Shown here: piece after piece, positions 23,262 through 29,845 of the stretch
Layout of the letters: the number at the start of each line of letters is the position of its first letter
Position numbering within the stretch: position 1 is the stretch's first letter
Source: Spirilliplanes yamanashiensis
Lineage (GTDB): Bacteria; Actinomycetota; Actinomycetes; Mycobacteriales; Micromonosporaceae
Length of the DNA: 64,000 nucleotides
Assembly (NCBI RefSeq): GCF_016863475.1
Contig: NZ_BOOY01000028.1
Coordinates: 62,001 to 126,000, forward strand
Reading direction: 5' to 3'
Made by a program: the position numbers and the translations under genes
The notes under the pieces: model-generated
Told to the model about the DNA's origin: nothing
The model's database searches: none
The model's input: only the letters and a program-made list of their open reading frames with translations

Positions 23262-24005
23262 TTAGCGCCCATCCGCCGGCGGCCGGGCCCCCGCCGCGAA
23301 GGTGACGAGCGCCTCGCCGGCCAGCACCCGCTCGGCGGCGCGGCCCACCCGCCCCGGCAGCGGCGCCGCCGACGCCGCCAGCACCACGTTGCCGGCCCGG
23401 CGCCCGCGCAGCACCGCGGCCGGCCCCAGCGCGGCGACGTGCGGGAACGCCGAGCGCGCCGCCGCGACCTGGGTCCGCGCGTACGCCAGCGGCGGCACGT
23501 CGGTCACGTTCGCCACCAGCAGCCCGGCGGGGCGCAGTGCCCGGGCCGCGTCGGCGTAGAAGCCGCCCGTGGCGACCGAGTCCGGGGCGCGGGCGGCGGC
23601 GAAGACGTCGGCGACCACCACGTCGTGGCCGCGCTCGCCCGCCAGGGCCGCCCGGGCGTCGCCGGTGACGACCTCGACCGACGCCGGCCACGGCAGGTGC
23701 CGGGCCACCAGGTCCACCACGCGGGGGTCCAGCTCGACCACCCGCTGCGCGGAGCCGGGCCGGGTCGCCGCGACGTAGCGCGGCAGCGTCAGCGCCCCGC
23801 CGCCGAGGTGCAGCACCCGCAGCGGCGCGCCCGCCGGTCCGGCCGCGTCCAGCACCGCCGCGATCACCCGCACGTACGCGAACGCCAGGTGCCGAGGGTC
23901 GCCCGCGACGACGTACGACTGCTCGACGCCGCCCGCGTACAGCGTCCAGCCGCCGGGCCGCCGGGCGTCCGGCACGAGCTCGACCGGCACGCCGCCGCCC
24001 GTCAT
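23262..24005 (-). CDS. Spermidine-synthase-like methyltransferase-fold protein
   Basis: 247 aa. The fold is that of the spermidine synthase/methyltransferase superfamily: a nucleotide-binding loop VLHLGGGALTLPRYV, an acidic strand end RVVELDPRVVDLV, GDARAAL, then VVVADVFAAARAPDSV and FYADAARALRPAGLLVANV. True spermidine synthases have a D-[TS]-[STA]-D-P motif; here the matching position reads ADVF, so aminopropyl transfer is doubtful. Its ATG overlaps the stop of the MarR gene by 4 bp, so it is made with that repressor. Exact substrate unknown. Confidence 0.78.
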   Translation of the reverse strand: MTGGGVPVELVPDARRPGGWTLYAGGVEQSYVVAGDPRHLAFAYVRVIAAVLDAAGPAGAPLRVLHLGGGALTLPRYVAATRPGSAQRVVELDPRVVDLVARHLPWPASVEVVTGDARAALAGERGHDVVVADVFAAARAPDSVATGGFYADAARALRPAGLLVANVTDVPPLAYARTQVAAARSAFPHVAALGPAAVLRGRRAGNVVLAASAAPLPGRVGRAAERVLAGEALVTFAAGARPPADGR

Positions 24006-24484
24006 TGCTCCAGGTCGCCGCGGTACGCCTCGACGGTGTGCGCCATCGCGTCGACGAACCGCAGCACGACGGCCAGCTCGGCCTCGTCGAAGCCGGCCAT
24101 GATGTGGTCGGTGCGCTCGCCCAGCGGCCGGAAGAACGCCGCCGCCAGGGCCATCGCGGGCTCGGCGTAGCGCAGCTCGACGCGGCGGCGGTCGGTGCGC
24201 GAGCGGTCCCGGGTGAGGTGCCCGGCGCGTTCCAGCCGGTCGACGACCGCCGTGGTGGCCGCCGACGACAGGCGCAGCCGGGCGGCCAGGGCGCCGGCGG
24301 TGAGCGGGGCGCCGCCCGCCTCGGCGTCCATGACGGCGATCAGCGCGGCCATGTCGGTGGGGTGCAGGCCGTGGCGCCGGGCGAAGGCGTGCGCGACGTG
24401 CTCGCTCTGCACGACGTACCAGCGCATGCGTTCGATGATCTCGCGCTGCAGCTTTCGGCGCGGTGTGTCCCGGGGCGCGTACAC
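24002..24484 (-). CDS. MarR-family transcriptional regulator
   Basis: 160 aa winged-helix repressor. The DNA-binding part reads LTAGALAARLRLSSAATTAV, VDRLERAGHLTR and the DRRRVELR wing; helices on both sides form the dimer. It is divergent from an MMPL exporter with a palindrome between them, the usual set-up for a repressor of an efflux pump that is released by a ligand. The start is set at GTG 24484, since TAGAGT lies 7 nt upstream; a GTG at 24493 with a GAAGGA site is the alternative. Co-translated with the spermidine-synthase-like gene. Confidence 0.92.
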   Translation of the reverse strand: MYAPRDTPRRKLQREIIERMRWYVVQSEHVAHAFARRHGLHPTDMAALIAVMDAEAGGAPLTAGALAARLRLSSAATTAVVDRLERAGHLTRDRSRTDRRRVELRYAEPAMALAAAFFRPLGERTDHIMAGFDEAELAVVLRFVDAMAHTVEAYRGDLEQ

Positions 24485-24491
24485 GGCTTGC

Positions 24492-24497
24492 ACTCTA
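24492..24497 (-). promoter_or_regulatory. Predicted leaderless -10 box TAGAGT of the marR-type gene
   Basis: On the minus strand TAGAGT is followed by GCAAGCC and GTG (7 nt). The palindrome at 24515-24531 would cover the matching -35 region. Confidence 0.45.
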
Positions 24498-24514
24498 GTC
24501 CTTCATCGGCAAAA

Positions 24515-24531
24515 CTCTCGATAGTCGAAAG
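24515..24531. promoter_or_regulatory. Candidate MarR operator palindrome
   Basis: CTCTCGATAGTCGAAAG is an imperfect 17 bp palindrome centred on 24523; 12 of 16 arm positions pair. It lies in the 71 bp region between the divergent marR-type and MMPL genes, upstream of both, in a locally AT-rich patch. Position and shape suit a MarR dimer site controlling both genes. Confidence 0.55.
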
Positions 24532-24555
24532 TCTCGGTCATCGAAGGGATTTGCC

Positions 24556-26601
24556 GTGGACGTGCTGGCGCGGTGGGTGAGTGGCCGGATCTCGGCCTGG
24601 ATCGTGCTGGCGGTCGCCGTCGTCACGAGCGTCCTGGTCGTCGGCATCGGCGGCAGCGCGGACACCGTGCAGGACGAGGCGGGCGGCCTGCCCCGCACCG
24701 CCGACTCCGCCCAGGTCGCCGAGCTGCGCAAGCAGCTGCCGAGCGGCCGGGAGAACCCCGCCCTGGTCGTCTACCGCCGCGACGGCGGCCTGACCCCCGC
24801 CGACCGGGCCGCCATCGACGCCGACCGCACCGCGTTCGCGGCCACCGCCGCCGGCGAGGTGAGCCCGGTCATCCCGTCCGAGGACGGCACCACCGCCCTG
24901 GTCACCGTGCCGCTGCCGGTCGACGCCGCCGGCGCCGACCCGGTCGACGCGGTGGCCGCCCTGCGCGCCCAGACCCGCGACGGACTGCCCGCGGGCCTCG
25001 TCGCGCAGGTCACCGGCGGGGCCGCGTTCGGCGCCGACATCGCCTCCTCGTTCGAGGGCGCCAACGTCTCGCTGCTGCTGGTCACCGTCATCGTTGTCGC
25101 GGTGCTGCTCATCGTCACCTACCGCAGCCCCGTGCTGTGGCTCGTCCCGCTCGCCGTCGTGGGCACCGCCGACGTCGTCGCCAACTCGGTCATCGCGCTG
25201 CTGTCGCGCTACGCCGGGCTCGACGTCGGCCCGTCCACCATCGGCATCGCCGACGTGCTCGTCTTCGGCGCCGGCACCAACTACGCGCTGCTGCTCATCG
25301 CCCGCTACCGCGAGGAGCTGCACCGGCACGCCGACCGCCGCGAGGCGCTGCGCGCCGCCTGGCGGGGCGCGTCGCCCGCCGTCGCCGCCAGCGCCGCCAC
25401 CGTCGTGCTGAGCCTGCTCATGCTCGGCTTCGCCGACCTGCAGGGCACCCGCGCCATCGGCTACGCCAGCGCCGCCGGCATCGGCATCGCCGCGCTGTTC
25501 GGCCTGCTCGTGCTGCCCGCCGCGCTCGTCGTCTGCGGCCGGGGCCTGTTCTGGCCGTTCGTCCCCCGCTACAGCGAGGCCGGCGACGCCGGACGCGCCC
25601 GCGGCGCCTGGTACCGGGTCGGCCGCTTCGTCGCCGGCCGCCCCCGCACCGTCGCCGCCGCGGCCGTCGCCCTGCTCGCCCTGCTGGCCGTCGGGCTGAC
25701 CGGCACCCAGCTCGGGCTCAGCCGCGCCGAGTCGTTCCGGGTGCAGGCCGAGTCCATCGACGGGCTGGAGACCCTCGGCCGGGCGTTCCCGGCCGGCGCC
25801 GCCGACCCGGTCGTCGTCATCAGCACCGCCGGCGCCGCCGACGCCGTGCGCGCCGCCGCCGAGGGCACCCCCGGCGTGGCCGCCGCCCGGCCCGGCTCGC
25901 GCGGCGGCGACCGGGCCGAGACCGTCGTGACGCTGGAGGCGTCGCCCGACACCCCGGAGAGCTACTCCGCCGTGCGCGCCCTGCGCGAGCGGGTCGCCGC
26001 GGTGCCCGGCGGCGAGGCCCTCGTCGGCGGCGAGGTCGCCACCAACCTCGACACCCGCGACGCCGCCGCCCGCGACCTGCGCGTGGTCGTGCCGCTCGTG
26101 CTGGCCGTGGTGGTGCTGGTCCTGCTGGTCCTGCTGCGCTCGGTCGTGGCGGCGATCGCGCTGGTGCTCACCGTCGTCGGCACCTACTTCGCGGCGCTCG
26201 GCGCCGGCGTGCTCGCCTTCGACGTGTTCGGCTTCGCCGGGCTCGACGTGCAGGTGCCGCTGCTCGCGTTCATCTTCCTGGTCGCGCTCGGCGTCGACTA
26301 CAACATCTTCCTGGCCACCCGGGCCCGGGAGGAGACACCCGAGCGGGGCACCCGCGAGGGCATGGTGGTCGCGCTCGCCGCGACCGGCGGGGTCATCACC
26401 AGCGCCGGCATCCTGCTCGCCGCCGTGTTCGCGGTGCTCGGCGTGCTGCCGCTGATCACCCTCACCGAGATCGGCGTCATCGTCGGCCTCGGCGTGCTGC
26501 TCGACACCCTCGTCGTGCGGACCCTGCTCGTGCCGGCCATCGCCACCCTGCTCGGCCGGCGGTTCTGGTGGCCCAGCAGACTGGACGCCGACCGCGCCTG
26601 A
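24556..26601 (+). CDS. MMPL/RND-family transporter
   Basis: 681 aa inner-membrane exporter of the MMPL type. The protein has two similar halves, each with a helix, an external domain of about 130-150 residues and a bundle of helices; RND-type charged motifs are seen at GADYN-like positions (VFGAGTNYALLLIARYREE in the first half, ALGVDYNIFLATRAREE in the second). It uses the proton gradient to export lipids or drugs; substrate unknown. The GTG start has AAGGG 7 nt upstream. Divergent from its probable MarR repressor and followed by a PPOX-type gene 29 bp later. Confidence 0.93.
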   Translation: MDVLARWVSGRISAWIVLAVAVVTSVLVVGIGGSADTVQDEAGGLPRTADSAQVAELRKQLPSGRENPALVVYRRDGGLTPADRAAIDADRTAFAATAAGEVSPVIPSEDGTTALVTVPLPVDAAGADPVDAVAALRAQTRDGLPAGLVAQVTGGAAFGADIASSFEGANVSLLLVTVIVVAVLLIVTYRSPVLWLVPLAVVGTADVVANSVIALLSRYAGLDVGPSTIGIADVLVFGAGTNYALLLIARYREELHRHADRREALRAAWRGASPAVAASAATVVLSLLMLGFADLQGTRAIGYASAAGIGIAALFGLLVLPAALVVCGRGLFWPFVPRYSEAGDAGRARGAWYRVGRFVAGRPRTVAAAAVALLALLAVGLTGTQLGLSRAESFRVQAESIDGLETLGRAFPAGAADPVVVISTAGAADAVRAAAEGTPGVAAARPGSRGGDRAETVVTLEASPDTPESYSAVRALRERVAAVPGGEALVGGEVATNLDTRDAAARDLRVVVPLVLAVVVLVLLVLLRSVVAAIALVLTVVGTYFAALGAGVLAFDVFGFAGLDVQVPLLAFIFLVALGVDYNIFLATRAREETPERGTREGMVVALAATGGVITSAGILLAAVFAVLGVLPLITLTEIGVIVGLGVLLDTLVVRTLLVPAIATLLGRRFWWPSRLDADRA

Positions 26602-26630
26602 GCCTGAGCCTGAGCCACCAGGAGGCACCG

Positions 26631-27092
26631 TTGGCCCGCAGCATCGCCACCAACTCCCGCGTCGACCGGGCCGGACTGCGCGAGTTCCTCGCCGTCCGGC
26701 ACCGGGCCGTGCTCATCACCGCCCGCGCCGACGGCACCCCGCAGTCGTCGCCGGTGACCTGCGGCCTCGACGCCGAGGGCCGCGTCGTCGTCTCGACCTA
26801 CCCGGAGCGGGCGAAGGTCGCCAACGTGCGGCGCACCCCGCAGGTGGCGCTGTGCGTGCTGTCCGACGACTTCGACGGCCCGTGGGTGCACCTCGACGGC
26901 ACCGCCGAGGTGCTCGACCTGCCCGACGCGCTGGAGCCGCTCGTCGAGTACTACCGCAGCATCTCCGGCGAGCACCCCGACTGGGACGAGTACCGCGCGG
27001 CGATGACCCGGCAGGGCAAGTGCCTGATCCGGGTCACGCTGACCGGCTGGGGACCGGTCGCCACCGGCGGCTTCCCGGCCCGGCTGGCCTGA
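26631..27092 (+). CDS. PPOX-class (probable F420-dependent) pyridoxamine-oxidase-fold protein
   Basis: 153 aa split-barrel flavin/deazaflavin-binding protein. Features are FLAVRHRAVLITARADGTPQ, SSPVTCGLD, VVVSTYPERAKVANVRRTPQ and VHLDGTAEVLDLP, as in mycobacterial F420-dependent PPOX proteins. It probably carries out a reductive step on an unknown substrate. The start is an unusual TTG at 26631, chosen because a strong GGAGG (26621-26625) lies 5 nt upstream. Likely co-transcribed with the MMPL gene. Its stop lies inside a long palindrome shared with the convergent glucokinase gene. Confidence 0.88.
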   Translation: MARSIATNSRVDRAGLREFLAVRHRAVLITARADGTPQSSPVTCGLDAEGRVVVSTYPERAKVANVRRTPQVALCVLSDDFDGPWVHLDGTAEVLDLPDALEPLVEYYRSISGEHPDWDEYRAAMTRQGKCLIRVTLTGWGPVATGGFPARLA

Positions 27093-27108
27093 CGGCCGTC
27101 AGGCCAGC
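27083..27108. terminator. 26 bp perfect palindrome spanning two convergent stop codons
   Basis: The sequence from 27083 to 27108 is perfectly self-complementary (arms beginning GCTGGCCTGACGG). It contains the TGA of the PPOX-type gene (27090-27092) and, on the other strand, the TGA of ppgK (27099-27101). It would fold on either transcript, so it can act as a two-way terminator. Confidence 0.65.
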
Positions 27109-27836
27109 GCGGCGGCCGCGGCCGCCGCGCCGATGATGCCGGCCTCGTTGCGCAGCACCGCCGGCACGATCGGCGTGCGGATGTCGACGTGCGGCAGCCA
27201 CTTCTCCGCCTTCTTGCTGACCCCGCCGCCCACGATGATCAACCCGGGCTGCAGCAGCAGCTCGACGTGGCGCAGGTAGCGCTGCACCCGCCCGGCCCAC
27301 TCGTCCCAGGCCAGGTCCTCGACCTCGCGCGCGCGGTCGGACGCCTTCAGCTCGGCGTCGAAGCCGTCCAGCTCCAGGTGGCCGAACTCGGTGTTCGGCA
27401 CCAGCCGGCCGTCGAGGAACAGCGCGCTGCCGATGCCGGTGCCGAACGTCAGCATCAGCGTCGTGCCGGTGCGCCCGCGCCCCGCGCCGAACGTCATCTC
27501 GGCCACGCCCGCCGCGTCGGCGTCGTTGAGCACCACCGCCGGCCGGCCGATCGCGTCCGCGAACAGCTGGGCCGCCGGGGCGCCCACCCACGACTTGTCC
27601 ATGTTCGCCGCGGTGCGCACCACGCCGTCGATGACGACGCCCGGGAACGTCACGCCGACCCGGTCCGGCGCCTCGAACTGCGCCACCACCTCGACGACGG
27701 CCTTCACGACGCTCGTCACGTCCGACGGCTGCGGGGTCGGCACCCGGTGCCGCTCGGCGGTCAGCTCGCCCAGCGCGGGATCGACCGGCGCGCCCTTGAC
27801 GCCCGAGCCGCCGATGTCGATGCCGAGGACCACCAT
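27099..27836 (-). CDS. ppgK: Polyphosphate glucokinase (ROK family)
   Basis: 245 aa ROK-family kinase. It has the phosphate-binding start LGIDIGGSGVKGA, VTFPGVV, ADAAGVAEMTFGAGRGR, GTGIGSALFLDGRLVPNTEF and the GHLELDG segment typical of actinobacterial polyphosphate glucokinase, which uses polyphosphate or ATP to make glucose-6-phosphate. The ATG at 27836 is used because GGAGGGAG lies 9 nt upstream; a GTG at 27863 in the same frame has no site. It may feed glucose units into the sugar metabolism encoded nearby. Confidence 0.92.
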   Translation of the reverse strand: MVVLGIDIGGSGVKGAPVDPALGELTAERHRVPTPQPSDVTSVVKAVVEVVAQFEAPDRVGVTFPGVVIDGVVRTAANMDKSWVGAPAAQLFADAIGRPAVVLNDADAAGVAEMTFGAGRGRTGTTLMLTFGTGIGSALFLDGRLVPNTEFGHLELDGFDAELKASDRAREVEDLAWDEWAGRVQRYLRHVELLLQPGLIIVGGGVSKKAEKWLPHVDIRTPIVPAVLRNEAGIIGAAAAAAALA

Positions 27837-28024
27837 GCGCCTGACTCCCTCCGAATGCGTCACGCCACGGTCGTCATACCCGCGGCGCCCGGATCCGTAT
27901 CGTGCCGCACCCCGGCCCCGGGAACTTCTTCAGGTCCGGCGCGGCGCGACCGATCAGAGCGTCATCGGCGGTGTCGCCGCGGATCCCCCCGTCCGCGCGG
28001 CCCCCGGAGCGAGGAGACGACCAC

Positions 28025-29845
28025 ATGCGCACCAGGACCACCCCGGTGGCGGCGCGGCGGACCGCCGTGCTCGCCGCCGTCGTGCTGGCCGCCGCGTGCC
28101 TCCCCGCTACCGCCGCCACCGCCGCGCCCGCCCCCGCTCATGAGGTAGCCGCCGCGCCGGCCGCCGCCGGGCGGCCCGTCATCGTGCGGGTGGCCGGCGC
28201 CGCCGCGCTCGCCCGCGCCGAGGCCGCCGTCGCCGCCGCCGGGGGCACCGTCACCGGCCGGCTCGGCGTCATCGGCGGGCTCGCCGCCACCGTGCCCGCC
28301 CCGGCCGTCACCGCGCTGGCCGCCGTGCCCGGCGTGCTGGCCGTCACGCCCGACGCCACCGTCCGGCCGTCCGCCGGCTCCTGGACCGACACCGGCCGGA
28401 ACCTGCTGGCCGACATCGCCGCCACCGCCGGGCTCGACCGGCGCGGCACCGCCGACGACCGGCTGCTCGACGGCCGCCGGCTGACCGGCGCGGGCGTCGG
28501 CGTCGCGATCATCGACTCCGGCGTCGCGCCGGTGCAGGGCCTCGCCGGGCCCGGCAAGGTGATCCACGGCCCCGACCTGTCGTTCGAGTCGCAGGCGGCC
28601 AACCTGCGCAACCTCGACACCTACGGGCACGGCACCCACCTGGCCGGCATCATCGCCGGGCAGGATCCGGACACCGTCAAGGGGGCCCGCCGCTTCGACG
28701 GCGTCGCGCCCGGCGCCCACCTGATCAGCCTCAAGGTGGCGGCCGCCGACGGCGCCGTCGACGTCTCGCAGGTCATCGCCGCCGTCGACTGGGTGGTCAC
28801 GCACCGCCGCGACGCCGGGCTCAACATCCGGGTGCTCAACCTGTCGTTCGGCACCGACTCCACCCAGAGCGCCGTGCTCGACCCGCTGTCGTTCGCGGTC
28901 GAGTCCGCCTGGCGCCACGGCATCGTGGTCGTCGCCGCCGTCGGCAACGAGGGCCCCTCCGCGGCCCGGGTCACCATGCCCGCGGCCAACCCGTTCGTCA
29001 TCGCCGTGGGCGCGTCCGACCCGGGCGGCACCCCGGCGGCCAGGGACGACACGGTCGCGTCGTTCTCCAGCCGCGGCACCCTCACCCGGCACGCCGACGT
29101 GCTCGCCGGCGGCCGGTCCGTCGTGTCGCTGCGCAGCCCCGGCTCGTACCTCGACAGCAGCTACCCCGAGGCGCGCATCTCCGACGGCGCCACCGACCGG
29201 TTCTTCCGCGGCAGCGGCACCTCCCAGGCCGCCGCCGTGGTCTCCGGCGCCGCCGCGCTGCTGCTGCAGCAGCGGCCCGAGCTGACCCCGGACCAGGTCA
29301 AGAAGCTGCTGCGGGACACCGCCGCGCCGATCCGCGGCGCCGACCCGCGGTCAGGCGGCGCCGGCCAGATCGACGTGCTGGCCGCCGTGAGGGCCGCCGC
29401 CCCGCTGCTGTCCGCGCAGGCCGCGCTGCCGTCCACCGGCGCCGGCCGGCTGGAGCTGTCGCGCGGCTCCGCGCATGTCGCCGACGCGGCCACCGGCGCC
29501 GTGCTGACCGGCGAGCAGGACATCTTCGGCGCGCCCTGGCGCCCGTCCGAGTGGACCGACGCGTCCCGGGACGGCCGCGCCTGGTCCGGCGGCACCTGGA
29601 ACGGCACCGCGTGGACGGGCAGCACCTGGACCGGCGGGGGCGGGCTGCAGGCGCGCACCTGGTCGGCCCGCACCTGGTCCGCCCGCACCTGGTCCGGCTC
29701 GACGTGGAACGCCCGCACCTGGAGCTCGGCCGTGTGGACCGGCGACGGCTGGTCGGCCCGCACCTGGTCGGCGCGGACCTGGTCCGCCCGCACCTGGAGC
29801 GGCCGCACGTGGAGCTCCGCGCAGTGGCCGGGGCCGTGGCAGTGA
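28025..29845 (+). CDS. Secreted S8 (subtilisin-like) serine protease with Trp-rich repeat tail
   Basis: 606 aa exported protease. The signal peptide covers about residues 1-36 (RRT then a hydrophobic run ending ATAA). A propeptide-like inhibitor domain follows (VIVRVAGAAALARAE, LAAVPGVLAVTPDATV). The catalytic triad is Asp164 (IIDSGVAP), His202 (YGHGTHLAG) and Ser400 (GSGTSQAA), so it should be active. From about residue 516 the tail consists of pentapeptides ending in Trp, such as SARTW and SGSTW, with 17 Trp in about 90 residues. GAGGAG lies upstream of the ATG. The stop overlaps the next gene's GTG. Confidence 0.95.
   Translation: MRTRTTPVAARRTAVLAAVVLAAACLPATAATAAPAPAHEVAAAPAAAGRPVIVRVAGAAALARAEAAVAAAGGTVTGRLGVIGGLAATVPAPAVTALAAVPGVLAVTPDATVRPSAGSWTDTGRNLLADIAATAGLDRRGTADDRLLDGRRLTGAGVGVAIIDSGVAPVQGLAGPGKVIHGPDLSFESQAANLRNLDTYGHGTHLAGIIAGQDPDTVKGARRFDGVAPGAHLISLKVAAADGAVDVSQVIAAVDWVVTHRRDAGLNIRVLNLSFGTDSTQSAVLDPLSFAVESAWRHGIVVVAAVGNEGPSAARVTMPAANPFVIAVGASDPGGTPAARDDTVASFSSRGTLTRHADVLAGGRSVVSLRSPGSYLDSSYPEARISDGATDRFFRGSGTSQAAAVVSGAAALLLQQRPELTPDQVKKLLRDTAAPIRGADPRSGGAGQIDVLAAVRAAAPLLSAQAALPSTGAGRLELSRGSAHVADAATGAVLTGEQDIFGAPWRPSEWTDASRDGRAWSGGTWNGTAWTGSTWTGGGGLQARTWSARTWSARTWSGSTWNARTWSSAVWTGDGWSARTWSARTWSARTWSGRTWSSAQWPGPWQ
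29570..29842 (+). repeat. Coding 15 bp repeats of the subtilase tail
   Basis: A degenerate 15 bp unit of the form cgcacctggtcggcc recurs along this stretch, best preserved at 29655-29700 and 29755-29805. It encodes pentapeptides with Trp at every fifth place. Regular five-residue spacing suggests a solenoid-like or surface-binding domain. Confidence 0.85.

Noticed and set aside
23041-23700. An open frame at 23107-23691 (minus)
   Set aside because: It overlaps the spermidine-synthase-like gene in another frame and is almost only G, R and A; the overlapping frame has clear Rossmann motifs.
29570-29842. Possible direct-repeat array or recombination site
   Set aside because: The repeats keep the reading frame and encode regular Trp pentapeptides, so protein-level selection explains them.
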